From Drosophila pseudoobscura (Eukaryota; Arthropoda; Insecta; Diptera; Drosophilidae): a stretch of 64,000 nt of DNA. This document shows positions 13,301-25,800 of this stretch, one piece after another. The notes under the pieces are model-generated. The model was not told the origin of the DNA, searched no databases, and was given only the letters and a program-made list of their open reading frames with translations. Location of the stretch: positions 19,601,001-19,665,000 of the forward strand of contig NC_046683.1 in the NCBI RefSeq assembly GCF_009870125.1. Direction: 5' to 3'. The first letter of the stretch is position 1, and every line of letters begins with the position of its first letter. The position numbers and the translations under genes are program-made.

Positions 13301-16077
13301 CCGTTAGATGCCACCCACAAGGCTAGAGATGGAACTTGAGCTGGAGAAGCAGATGGAGATGGTCAGAGATGAGTATGGGCTAGGATAGGACGGAGATGGC
13401 AGGATCAGTTGGCAGATGAAATTGTACGAAAGAAATACCTAAATATAACTGTTGGAATACGGGGTGGAATACGGTACAGCTGGATGGGGGATAGAAAGAA
13501 CAGATCCAATCAATTATGGAAGAGACACGCCACGAGAGGGAGTGGCTCGAATTCGGCATGGAAATGGATAGAAGGGTACCTAAGATGGAATGAGTGTGGG
13601 CGTTGAGCCTTGGATTGAGAATGATAGGCAGATTTGAGGTTGAATGAGAATCAGAGTCCAATGAATGTTTTGTATGAGTCGATATTAGCCACGTACCATT
13701 GCCAATTACTGACCATTATTGCTACATGCACCTTCCACTCTTGCAGTTTAGTTTAGTCATAGCTGGTAATGAACTGTGGCCTATGGACCGGCCTGACGGA
13801 ATGCCCAACATTGTCTCCCTGGAGGTGATGTGCGGCAAGGATCACATGGATGTTCATCTAACATTCTCGCATCCGTTTGAGGGAATTGTTAGCTCCAAAG
13901 GTGCGTATCCTCCTAAAAATCTTGCACTGATACGAGTACTAATCCCCACTCTGATCACGTTAGGACAACACAGCGATCCGCGTTGTGTGTATGTGCCGCC
14001 CTCAACGGGCAAGACATTCTTCTCGTTCCGCATCTCGTATTCACGATGCGGCACCAAACCGGATCTCAACGGACAGTTCTACGAGAATACGGTGAGACTG
14101 CAATCGATAATGATCCACAATACATCCCAAACATCCCCCATTCTCCATCCTCCATCCCCCTCGAAGTGTTGAGCCAAACTAAAGATCACTTTTGTCCATC
14201 ACATCACAGGTAGTCGTGCAATACGACAAGGACCTGCTGGAGGTCTGGGACGAGGCGAAGCGGCTGCGTTGCGAGTGGTTCAACGACTACGAGAAGACCG
14301 CCTCCAAGCCCCCGATGGTGATTGCTGATCTGGATGTGATCCAGCTCGATTTCCGCGGTAAGTCGGCCAGGCAATCCATTCAGTCGGATCCGCTTTTGAT
14401 CCATATCTATATCCAATATCTTCCGCGCAGGTGATAATGTCGACTGCTGGATGGAGATTCAGCATGGCAAGGGTCCCTGGGCGCCGCCAGTGAGCGGCAT
14501 TGTGCCCCTGGGATCGACGCTGACCCTCGTCGTGGCCATCAACGACTACCGCGGTAAGCCCAAGAATATTTTGACCCGACCAATCAGTATCTTATGCTCG
14601 TATCTTTTATCTTTCAGGCGAGTTCGATATGCGCGTTAAGTCCTGCTTGGCCTCGGACGGCTCTGGGCATGTGATCAACCTTTCGGATGAGTTCGGCTGC
14701 GTGCTGCGGCCCAAGATGATCTCACGCTTCCTGAAGGCCCGCGCCCCCGACGAGAGGGCCACCGTCATCACGTACGCGTTCTTCCACGCCTTTAAGTTCC
14801 CGGACGCGCTGAGCGTGCACATCAAGTGCAAGGTGGAGATCTGTCGCCACGGCTGCCTCGACCACTGCCAGAACTCGGGCGTGGCGGGAGCCGGCGGTGA
14901 GGGCGGTCTCGGTCTCGGCCTCGGCCTGGGCCACGGAGTGACCAACGCCAACGAGCGCAAGGATGTTCACATGGGGGATGCGATGGGCAGCAGCAGCACC
15001 AACGATCTGCTCCGGGATCTGTCCCTGCCTCCGCCCCAGCACGGCATGGGCATGGGAATGGGCATGGGCATGGGCCTGGGTATGGGTCCGGGTGTGGACC
15101 ATGACATCTTCTATGAGGACATAATACACGACCAAAAGCAGACGATTGGCGGACAAGGAGTGGGCGGAGTGGGAATGGGAGCTGGAGCGGATTATGGAGG
15201 CGCTCACGAGAAGAGTGCGAATCTGCAGCCGCGACCCGTGCACGAGGATCAGGAGGAAGCCGACCTGTCCGACCTGTTCGGCGACGACGATCTCGCTGAT
15301 CTGGCCGACATGGACGGGGGTGATGGTGAGCGGTATCTGGGCCTTAAGAAGAGCGGCAAGTTCCCCCACGGACCACGGCAGCTGGAGGCACAGAAGCGCA
15401 TGGGCGTGCCCATGGCCGGGCCCCGTTCTCTGGAGCCCAGAAACGATGACGAGGATGTGCCACGTCCCGTCTACCGGCCCCAGGCGGAGCCCCTGAAACA
15501 ATCGCGAGAGGACCATATCGACTTGGATGTGGAGGAGCCCGATGAGAAGGCCGCAGCCCCTGGCGCTGATGCCGCCTCATCCTCATCCACAACCACATCC
15601 TCCACCACGGAGGCGCCGGAGAATCCCCGCCGTCGTCGTCGCCGCTCCCTGGTCATCTCAGATCGCAAAGTGCGCAGTGCCGACGTGGGAGTCAGTGGCC
15701 TCTACGATGTCATCTCCGAGGCAGACCTGGCCTTCTCGCCGGACTCGAAGCAGGAGGCAGTGACCGTGTTCCAGGGCAAGATCAGCGAGGAGGTCGTCTA
15801 TGGCATCTGCATGCCCGTGCCTGGGTTCAGCATTCTGTTCATCGTGGTCATCTCGGCCACCATTGTCTCGGCCCTGGTCGCCGGCTCGCTGCTCTACCGC
15901 TACCAGCTGCAGAAGGAGGCGCTGGACAAGCAGACGCCCATGCCGGTGCCGGGCACCCTGGCCTCCTGGATGACATTGCGCCTCTTCCGCCTGCGCCACA
16001 TGCAGCAACAACAGCAACAGCAGCAGGAGCAAGTGCGGCAGCAGAGCCCCGTCGTGGGGCATGAAACGGTTCAGTGA
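10286..16077 (+). CDS. m: ZP-domain transmembrane protein, miniature
   Basis: Coding exons: 10286-10363, 13747-13900, 13964-14091, 14210-14357, 14431-14553 and 14618-16077. They total 2091 bp, 696 aa, with all phases closing. Signal peptide about 1-33; ZP domain about 46-294 with paired cysteines; a Gly/Met-rich and acidic spacer; a furin-like run of six arginines at 548-553; one transmembrane helix about 613-638; a short Gln-rich cytoplasmic tail. In D. melanogaster miniature and dusky are ZP proteins of the apical membrane that link differentiating wing cells to cuticle and control cell flattening. The neighbouring minus-strand gene is the other member. Calling this one miniature rests on its greater divergence from the dusky/dusky-like type and its comparable length. 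The ZP assignment is firm; the choice between the two names is about 70% sure. The intron 10364-13746 holds the dehydrogenase gene. Confidence 0.83.
10787..11605 (-). CDS. CG9360: Short-chain dehydrogenase/reductase (CG9360-like)
   Basis: Two exons, 11033-11605 and 10787-10966, with a 66-bp intron and phase-0 junction, encode 250 aa, the usual length of a classical SDR. Visible motifs are the Rossmann cofactor loop TGASSGIG (12-19), NNAG (90-93) and the catalytic tetrad N117, S147, Y163, K167 (YAPSK). The arginine-rich stretch after strand 2 (LARREER) fits NADP(H) preference. Insect relatives oxidise or reduce small alcohols such as farnesol; the substrate here is unknown. The enzyme is probably cytosolic, with no signal peptide. 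The gene lies on the opposite strand inside a miniature intron. The D. melanogaster number CG9360 falls between those of dusky (CG9355) and miniature (CG9369), which supports orthology. Confidence 0.9.
11695..11731 (-). promoter_or_regulatory. TATA box and initiator of the nested SDR gene
   Basis: On the minus strand TATAAAAG (11731-11724) is followed about 33 bases later by an initiator TCAGTT (11700-11695, start near 11698). This gives a 5'UTR of about 93 bases before the ATG at 11605. Spacing and motif quality match a focused Drosophila promoter, so the nested gene is transcribed independently. Confidence 0.75.
11732..13746. other. Remainder of the miniature intron, no supported gene
   Basis: Mixed unique sequence with a short TATG tract near 12897-12915. 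A small ORF at 11809-12069 has two hydrophobic stretches but no independent support (see findings). The intron ends in a pyrimidine-rich acceptor TCTTGCAG at 13746. Confidence 0.5.
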
Positions 16078-17749
16078 TCGGTGCGGATAGTATCGTCATC
16101 GGATCGTATCGGATCGGATCGGATCGGATTGTGGCCTCCGTCTTCGTCTTTGCCTTCTATTATTATTTATTTATTTCGTATGACTTTTTATACGATCCTT
16201 TTTTTTGCTCGGAGATCAGAAATCTGAAAAGATAAAGAGACAAAGACAGAGAGAGAAACAGAGAGAGAGAGGGAGAAAGAGAGAGAGAGAGAGAAAGAGA
16301 GATTCCAAGATGAAGATGGAGATGGCACCGTAATGTTAGCTTCTCGTCCGTATCCGGGCAACAATGCAATACTCGAACCGCTCCAAATGGTTCCGTTTCA
16401 CATTCGTATTGGTGCTGAACGATCGAACGATCGATCCATTCATAACGTTTTTTTGTTTGGGTGCATTTAGTCGTTAAATTGCTTAAACACACACACACAC
16501 ACACATACACAAAGACTCAAAATCACACACATCCACATGCACATCCACACACACACATATATAGAGAAAGAGACACAAACAGAATTGGTGGGTGGTATCG
16601 CAATACCCAGCGATACCGTACCCAGAAGAGGTGCTCAATGATGATAGATGGAGTTCATGGAGTTCACATCATCTAGGTTTAAGGGAAACTTATTTATTTA
16701 TTGATACATATAAATACCTAACTTATATATATTTACGGCATATGTTTGAGAAAATCGTACGATATAGAGCTAGCTTTAAGCCACATCAAACAAAATGGAA
16801 ATTTTAAATTGAATTTTGAAAAATTTGTTTTGTTTTTTTGTTTTTTTTTTTTTGTATGTGTTTTGGCCTTGAAACTGAGTTTTATTTAGGGGAAATTTAG
16901 TTAAATTATATATTGCCTACGCAACCATCTAGTAAAATGCTAATTCTCATCATTTTCCATCGAAAATATTCACATTTGAATTTTGAGGGATTACACAAAC
17001 AATTATTGAACACACTCTCTACCAGTCTATCTTTTCCTCTTATGGAATGCATTTCTCTATGTGCAGATACAAATTAAGTGCAACTTTTGTAATTGAAAAA
17101 TTGACAATTGAATAAATTAGCTAAGTTGAAATTAAAGAATCCGAAAACGGCTAAATTATGTACTTGTATCGTGAGTATTGACGTAGATACGTATATGACA
17201 ATATAACAGTAGATTAACAAAGAGAATACCACCTGGAAAAGGGTAGTAGCCCTCTTATACTTGCAGAAAGTCGACCTTAAATGGAGTGGCCCTCGACACA
17301 CTGCAAGAGAGGCCGTAACAAATGGGACCATCGTGAAATATCCGATGGGAAAAACTATAGCACTGTAAACCAATTGGACATTTCTCAAAGCCATTTCAAG
17401 TTTCTGTCCAACTGGGAAGCGAATAGCATCACTCATTGCTAGGTCGCAGGCAGGACTCATTGATCGGCGAAGACTGTCGAACATCTCTCTGCAGTGCCAT
17501 AGTTACAGTGCCACTGTGTTACAAAACTGGAGGAGATCCTAGGACCTATTGCCTCACTTTTGTACAAAACTATTAGAACAGTAGGTATAGCATTCAAATT
17601 CTTGTAGAGTGTCACAGAGGGAGAGCAGACGAAGCAGCAGGCAGGCCCAGGCACTACAGTCGGATTTGACAAATCAGTTCCATTCGGAATTTCGTCAGAA
17701 GAATATATTTTTCCAAGTAAGAAGTCAGCAGAGTTTAGCAGATCACACA
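16078..17749. other. miniature 3'UTR and spacer
   Basis: An ATCGG pentamer tract follows the miniature stop (about 16098-16128). Then come a purine GA tract (about 16238-16300, with a few interruptions), a CA dinucleotide tract (about 16488-16506) and a homopolymeric T run (about 16840-16852). No coding region is supportable. The last few hundred bases should contain the promoter of the small gene at 17750. Confidence 0.5.
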
Positions 17750-18161
17750 ATGTCCGACCAGAATAAATTGTGAGTGGGTGGGTAAGTCTCATTCGATCCA
17801 CATACTGATTGGATTCACCTTGTTTCAGACAACCTGACAATGATCCAGAATACGAGGAGCTCCTCAAGTACTTTAAGAGCAATAACCTCATTTCCGATTC
17901 GTAAGTAACTTAACCAAGCTCTCTCGGGCTCTCTCAGATGCTAACTACTACCACTGCAGACCCTCCGTTACGGTCCGTCCCGGAAGGGTCAAGATCACAG
18001 CCGACGGTGTGGTGATCGTTGACCAAGGTACTAATATGCGACGTCGCAACCTCAAGGCCGTGCTCACTCTGCCCGACCTGAAGGAGCGCGCTTCTTATTC
18101 GTCTCACAAGTGGCTGTACGAGCTGTCCTTGAAGCTGGCCGAGGACCCGCCCAGCCCGTAA
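17750..18161 (+). CDS. Small three-exon gene of unknown function
   Basis: Exons 17750-17769, 17829-17900 and 17960-18161 encode 97 aa. Introns are 59 bp each with consensus donors (GTGAGT, GTAAGT) and acceptors (TTTCAG, TGCAG), and the frame closes. The protein starts MSDQNKLQPDND, has a short acidic helix-like segment (EYEELLKYF) and a basic middle (RPGRVKI, MRRRN), and ends PPSP. There is no signal peptide or membrane segment. I do not recognise the family. Conservation-like codon use and paired small introns argue it is real. The stop codon lies inside a perfect donor string (CCG then TAAGT), so an isoform splicing just before the stop into a further exon is possible. It lies between the 3' ends of miniature and dusky. 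Confidence 0.6.
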
Positions 18162-19861
18162 GTATATGCTGGAATACGGCTGACGGTCTTGGCGACCCGC
18201 CAGAGATCAAAAGACACAAGACGGTCAAGCAGAACATGCCATCATTTTATCAAAATTAGACTGTTTTATTTGTTATATCACACACACACTTTAACAAACC
18301 CAAAATGGCAATAGTTGTATGTGTTATGTGCCGCTCAAATTTATTTCAAATATAATACCCACGAGTCCACGGGGAAGTTTCGCCATCCACCACTGCCTTT
18401 GTTTTTTTCCAAATAATCTAAAGTGTTTGATTATTCCTTCGGAGCTTTCCTTGCATTGCTGTTTTATTGGATTATATTGATTGGTATGTATACTCGTATA
18501 GGTATAAACTGTGTTAGTACCGGGCATAGCTCCGACTTCTTCCGATAGTACTTCCGCCTACTGGGCCGGAGAGGACGTGGCACAAAAGCGGACTTGAAAA
18601 GTCAGGCGAAAGTGAAACGAAAACGTCATAGCCTACTCTGCTGTCTGTCAACTGTTTGAATATACCTTGGGATCGAATTGGATCTGGTTCTTACGTTTTC
18701 AACGCTGCTTTCTTTTGGCATTGAGTGCGCCTCAAGGCGGGCTACGGTCTACGTATATTCTTTCCATCCCAGGTATAGCTCAATGATGCGGAGGTAGGGG
18801 AGTGTGAGGGAGATATTATTGGCATATTATCTCCCCCTAGAGGCGAGAGAAAAAAGATGAAGAACTGAGGGATTCTAAACAATTTATTGAACACTTTTTC
18901 TCTTCTCACTCTCTTGGCGCCGCTTACAAAATTACGCAAAAAAAATCAAAGATATATATAGGGTTGCATATATACTCGTATATGTATGTGTATATGTATA
19001 TGTGTGTTGTATGAATAATTAAATCATTATGTGTATAAATAAATAAGTGGACTACAGGGTGTACGAGTACTACAATATGTGTCTGTTGTACGAGTAAGTA
19101 GTACAACGTGTAGATTCAAATCATCGCTCGGAAATCATCGGGAATGGGCGACAGTGGGGAGCAAAATGTTCGGCTTAGACTAAGGCTTAAAGCGCTTAAA
19201 ATATTTAGTGACTAATTCAAGTGTACGTGTATGTGATGTGTATGCATGTGTGTGCGTGTCTGTGTGTTTGTGTGTGAGTCTACAAAGTCTTAAGAGAGTC
19301 TTACCGGAAATACTCTAAGTAATCAAAGGTCGAATCAAATGTGAGAGAAAGCTACAACTGTGGGCTTGGACGGGGGCGTGGCATGGCATAGCACCGTCTC
19401 AAAGAAGTAGAACCTAGGCTTAAACTAAAACAAAAATAAATCGATTATCGACTGCCACCAACAGGGAAAATGCAGGGAATCGTTTGACAGCTCTCAGTGT
19501 ACAGCGGTGTAAATGGAGGTGCCGATCGGGTGCAGATAGTGTGCATGTGCATGGGCAGGGATGGGTGAAGCGTGGGGGGGGGGGTCCCAGTAAACTTGGC
19601 TTGATTTAATGTTTATATAATTTGTATCAAAAATTAATCTAACGAAGCGTACGCTACAAATTTAAGAGCCGCAGACGCAGACGCAACTGTACCCAGGCCC
19701 GGAACTGGAACTGGAAGCACAATCGGAACTAGTACCGCAGCCAGTAGCGGAACCCATAACGGAACCAGTTTCCCAATGGCTGGCACAAGAATCGAAGCGA
19801 GTGTCCGTTCCAGCATGCGTTTCCGGAACCGTAACCGGAACTAGCAACAGTTGGGGTTAGC
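18162..19861. other. Spacer with probable dusky 3'UTR
   Basis: No coding region is supportable. It contains TA/TG-rich low complexity (18950-19080, 19215-19285), a G run (about 19574-19584) and a degenerate GGAACT-type hexamer tract just beyond the dusky stop (about 19698-19850). Confidence 0.5.
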
Positions 19862-22800
19862 TCATGACAGCGCCCGCTTCTTGGAGAGAGTGCCTTGAAC
19901 ATCCGCCGGCGACGCCAGCTGGAGGACGGGCAGCGCGCCGGCTGCGGCGGCCGCAGCCAGTTGGGGATTCGTGAAGGCAACGGCCCGCTCCTTGGCGGTG
20001 AATGAGGAGAAGGGGCGCAGGCGGACGTACAGGATGGCAGACGTGAGACAGGAGGTGACCAGGATGCCCAGCAGCACGATCAGCGTGATGGCGAAGCCCG
20101 GCGTGGTCATGCAGATTAGTCCCTCCTCTCGCACGGGGAATACCATTGTCTGCGCAGTCGAGCCGGATCCGGAGGCGTTGGTGGCGTTGCCGCCCTGTTC
20201 GTCAATGGCAAAGGTCAGATCCCCGGAGGAAACCACCTTGATGATGCGGTTCAGACCCACCTGGGGCTCGGCCACGGCTCGGGCCCGACGCTGAACCCTG
20301 CGCTCATCGCGCCTCTTGCCAATGGCACTCGCCACGTGGTAGGCATCCACATGCAGCTGCGGGGGTGGTGGTCCATACTGGGACTCCGGGCCCACCTGTA
20401 GGTGATGGACATCCTGGAGGTTCGTCTCGGAGGAGCACTGCTCGGGGCAGTGGTAGCGGCAGATCTGAATTGTGCACTGGAAGTGCACCTCCATGGAGTC
20501 GGGGAACTTGAAGGCCTGGAAGTGGGCGTAAGACAGCACTGAGGCAGAGGCCCCGAAGTTCTTGATCTTGGTGAAGCGGGACATGAGCTTGGGCCTGGTC
20601 ACGCAGCCCCGTTGATCTACCAGCTGGATGGGAGCCCTCTTGCCGTCGTGGGCGACACAGTTGCGCACCAGCATGTCAAACTTGGAGTCATCGTCCTTGA
20701 TGGCCAGCACCATGGTCATGGTCTGTCCTATCTTTACCAGCCCGGACACCTCGGAGGCCCAGGGGCCCTTGCCCACCTGGATCTGCATCCAGCAGCCGAC
20801 GTTGTCGCCCGCAAAGTCCGCCCGCACCACGTCCAGCATGTCGACGGGGAAGGGCCGGAAAGTGACGCTCTTCTCGTACTGATCGTGCCACGTGCAGCGC
20901 AGCTTCCGGGCCTGGTCCCACACCTCCTGCACTTGCGGATCGTACTGGATTACAATGATATTCTCGAAGTAGGTGCCGGCCCCCGTCCCCGCCCCAGAAA
21001 CACTCTGATCGTGTCCGTAGCCCTGGCTGTAGTTGTCCGTGTTCCCGGCGGTGCCGCACTCATGCAGCCCGATGTCAAAGCTGGCAGAGGTCCGGCCCAA
21101 TCCGGACGGCAGATGCACGCAGTTCATATTGCTGTAGTGGCCCTTGGAGAACACAATCCCGTTGAAGGGCTTGTCGAACTGGACAAACACCTTCATGCCG
21201 TTCTTCTCGCACTTCACGTCCAGCGACACGATCTTGGGCATATCCTGCACGGGCGAGGCCCAGATTTCGTTGTTGCTGGAGGCACCCACACTCAGGTCGG
21301 GCACCTGCACCTGCTGCACCTGTACCTGCTGGGGCATCTGCTGTTGCTGCTGCTGCTGTTGCTGTTGCTGCTGCTGCTGCTGTTGGGACTGGCGCTGGGG
21401 CGGTGGGGGTGGTCCTTTGTAGAACTGGGCTCCAGGCGGCGGCGGAGGTCCAAAGGGTTGGCCAAAACTTAGGGGAATGTTCTGGTGGTTGCCTATGAAG
21501 TGGAAGGTTGAAGAAGGTCGGCTCAGATCTTCGGATGGTGCGGGTGGGGGTGCGATGACTTACTGCGCAGTGTGAGACCCAACTGGGGCGGGGACGGGGG
21601 CATGTTGTGCTGGTAGTGCACCTGCACCTTGGGCACCAGCACCGACTGTGGAGGTGGCTGCTGCTGCTGCTGTTGGTGCTGCTGCTGCTGGACCTGCATT
21701 TGCATCTGCTGCTGAGCCTGCTGCTGCTGCTGCTCCTGCTCCGACTCCTGGGCCATCTGGTCGAGCTCGTTCTCGTGCTCGGATAGGGCGAGGGCCAGGT
21801 CGTCGTCGGGTCCGCCAGCAATGGCCTTCACCACCTCAACGTCGTCCGCCAAGACCAGAGCAACCTGCGACCCATTTCCGGGTAAAGAGAAAGAAAGAAA
21901 GAAATCATGAATGGTCTGGTCTGCTCTCTAAATTAAGCTGCCTCCAATTGCTGCTGCAGCAACATTCAACATCCAACATCCAACTGCCGCGGAGAATGTC
22001 AAGTGGAATTGGCGCATCAGTGGCGGATGCGGCATGCAACTCAATTGCATAAGGCGGCAGCAGAAAAAAACGCCAAGAAAACGACAAGACAACAAAAAAA
22101 AGAGAAACACGAGAAAAAGCCACTGCAACAATTTCGCTTTTTTCCCGCCACTCTTTCTCTTCATCTTCCTCGCTCAGTGGCTGTGTGCCACATGCGGCAT
22201 GCAATGCGAGGCGACCCAATTGTCATGGAGATCCGCCTGGCAAAGAAGGCGATGTCAAGGCTAGAACCAGACAGCCATCAGCCATCAGCCAGCGGCCAAC
22301 AATCGAACCACGACCAAGATCAAGACGGAATCGCTGGATTGAGGTGAGTGATCGCAGCGGATGATACGAGTATGTATGTACATACATATGTATGTATGTG
22401 CTCTATTATCGAGCCATTATCGATCACATATCCTCACCATTTGTAGTGGATCGATTTCTATCGTCCAACTTTCTACTCAATATTGAATTTATTCCTTTGA
22501 CCCTTTCCCAACAGCATACTCCCATGTGCCTATCGTTCATCGTTAACACTAGCTTTCGACATTATCCTACACTTCTTATCTAACTTAATTGATTATCCAT
22601 TGAATCCACTCTATTGCTGTATCCACCCTAACTCCATCTTCGTAACACGTAATCAATCGCTTTGTATTTCATATAACCTGTCGTATATCCTGTTTCAACT
22701 ATTTATATTAATCTGTACCTTAAATTCTTCATTTGTACATGCCGAAAGGAGCTCTCTTCCTCGATTCGATCCCATCGCATGGCTTCCCTTTGCTGGTATT

Positions 22801-25800
22801 AGGATGTTGACTGATTCAGCCATTAAGTCAATTAGCTGGCTACATCTAGAAGGCTATAGAAGTCAGGGGGAGACAGTTGCACTGGGGCTATTGCGGACAG
22901 GTGGACGACGGTGCTGATGTCCAGTAAGGAGTACTTCTGCTGCTGTTGCTGATGGTGGCGCTGCCATCCCAAATGGTTGTCGCTGCGTCTGGCGTCTGCA
23001 ACTCTGTGCCGCAGTGCCAAAAACAACTTTCTCCAGGCAGCGAGAGCATCTGAGAGCATCTCATCCAGCTCCAGCCTTAGCCTCAGCCTCAGCCAGAGCC
23101 ACAGCCGCAGCTCCCATCGCGAAACGCGGTGCATCGGGGATGTCGCAACGACGGAGGCATCCTGAACCAATCCTGTTTGGTAGAAAGTGATGTGGCAAGC
23201 GCGGCAGACGATTGACGAAAAAAAGGTAAATGGTAAATGGCAATTGCCAAACGAGTTACCCAAAGCCCAAAACCCAAGACAAACCGAACCGAACCGAACC
23301 GAAAGCAACAAAAATTCTATAATAAAATTTACATTTATCGTCGCGACGGGAACGGCAACGGAAACGGGAATGGAACGTGATTTGGAGCGGCCCACAAGCA
23401 GAAGCAGAAGCAGAAGCGCCTCTTGAATACCAAACAAGACCCAAAGATTCGATTTGATTTTCGATGTTTCGGTTCCTTCTGCCTTATCCTCATACAAATC
23501 CCATTACCAATAATCCTCATAGAGTCCATCTGGGAGAGGCTCCGCCTGCTGCGTTAATTGAAATGTGTGCCAAGTGCCTCAGTGCTGGCAAGTGTCCGCC
23601 GGAGTATCAGAATATCAGAGTATGGGATTATCGTGAGCGTGTTTGCATTCCCGACGTTCCGTACCGGGTTCGTTTCGTTGCTGTAATCGCAAGTGGGGAC
23701 AACTAATGAGGAGACGTACGGTACGAGTACGCTACATACTGGATGCTGAATGTTGGAGACGGGTATGAAGCTGAAGCTGAAGCCAAAGCTGAGGCTGAAG
23801 CTGAAGCTGAAGATGAAGCTGGAAATCCAAAGCCGGCTGTTGTTGCTAATCTTGACCTCGACCAATGCTAAGCTCTTGAGATGCTGTCTGGCTTTGGGGG
23901 TCTGACTGGCAGCGCACCAAATCGGGAGAAAGTGAAACATTAGCAGAGAATCTGCAGGGGGGAAGGAAGGAATTTGGCAGCCACTTGAGAGCTTCATTGC
24001 GCGGGGTCAAAGGTGAACGCTATGCAGTTTGGCAGCAATTCGCAGTGCGGCCCGAACATGAAAGCGAAAAGGAAGTCCAGATGGATGTGGAGATGGGGTT
24101 GGGGTTGGGAATGGTGATGGTGTTGGTGTTGGCGATGGGCCAAAGCAAGCAAAAAGTCCATAAGGATTGGGAAATCGGCTTGCGGCCATCGCAAATTGTG
24201 TCATCGCCCCAGAATACATCCATACATCCCAGCAAACAACAACAAACAACGAAACTTTCTAACGTCACGACTGTGGTGCCAAGAGATTTTCTGATGGGTA
24301 TTACCGAGGCACGGATGCATATGGAATTTTAATATGTTCCCGGGGAAACAGTCACAACAAAAGAGAAAGGAATGCTGTGGCTGTAGCTGTGGCTGTGGCT
24401 GCGCCTGTATCTATGGCTGTGGCTGCGTCTGTCGCCGGCGGATGTCAAACGGGGAGGGACTGGGTTGGAAAATGCTTTCAATGAATCAAAAGGATTATCA
24501 AATAAGGCGTGATTTGGTTTCTACATGCTATACGTAGCACGTACATATGTATGTAATTACGTCAGTCCAGTGTTGGTTAATCATTTAGTTCAGCTGCAAT
24601 ATAGCTGATTCCCCTTTCCTTTTATTTTTCTAAATTTCCTAATAACATTCCGTCCATGGTTTATTGTTGCCGGAGGAAATCCTCGCCGTCTTCCAAGTCC
24701 CTTTTGGCTAAAATTACCTTATTTCCTAAGTGGCTAATAAATCACTAATACGAACTCAGTTTTTTGATTCCCGTGATAAAACTCACTTTCAAGTAGCACC
24801 ATTCCCCTAAAACATGCACCAGGAACTACTGCCAAATGTATCACACACACACACACACATCCATACGTGGCACACAATCACACTTTCTGGAGGGGGACCG
24901 AGTACACGCGTGCAATTGAGGCGAAAAACGAGGCCATGGCAATTACCCATCCCATCCCATCCCATTCCATTTCATTCCCAGCACTTGGCGGCTGGCTGCT
25001 CTTTCACTTGCACACACACGGACACAGACGCAGGCACAGACACAGACACTGGCACAGGAACAGGCACAGGCACTAACATGCACACGCATTTAGGCAGTCA
25101 GACAGACTGGGAGAGGGAGAAGAGATGCTTAAGCCGGCTGCTTACTGATGAAGTACTGGCTAAACGAAGAAGCAGTTGCCTTGAAGCTCCCCTCTGATTA
25201 CCCAACTATTTTAAGATTTTACTGGTTTGAACTGAAGGCAGTACTAGTAGCGGGGCTTGTACTAAATATAGGCACTTCAGCTACTAGCTTACTATTCTTG
25301 AATATTCAAGCACTTCCACAGCCTTGTCAGTGGTCAGTGGTCAGTGCTGTAAAGTGTCCCTGTTACGATACATAAGATGCTAACATTATACTTTGGGCAT
25401 CCTTAGTCCAAAGAAGTCATCCTTTTTGCCTTTTCAAATCCACGAAGAACACATAAATAAATAAGAAACTACGAGACCACCCCCCTCCCCCCGCAAATGC
25501 TGCTGTGCAGGAAGCTGCAGAGTGGCTGCCGTCTCGTTTGGACAGTACTTAATGTGAATTATCTATTTATAAGCTGTTGGTTTTGCTGCTGCTGCTGCTG
25601 CTTGCTGCTGTTGTGTCTGCAGCTTAGGCTTAAATTGATTTTAATTATTTGCATCGTTTCGACTCACCTGCAGTGAAAGGAAAATGATAAGCGGCAGCCA
25701 AATCTTCTTAGCACCGATTTCTTTGCCACCTTGCCGCGGATGTTGTCTGCAGCGCTGTTGTTGGTGCCGCAGCTGCAGCTGCTGCTCTTTTGGATTAGTG

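Noticed and set aside
17457-17891. 144-codon minus frame overlapping the small gene
   Set aside because: It is antisense to well-spliced exons and has no recognisable features; chance opening is more likely.
21075-21821. 248-codon frame antisense or shifted to dusky exons
   Set aside because: Shadow of the Gln-rich dusky coding region in another frame.
22832-23497. 221-codon minus frame with leucine-rich N-terminus
   Set aside because: Lies in the dusky intron; its hydrophobic and arginine runs come from CAGCAG and AGAAGC repeats.
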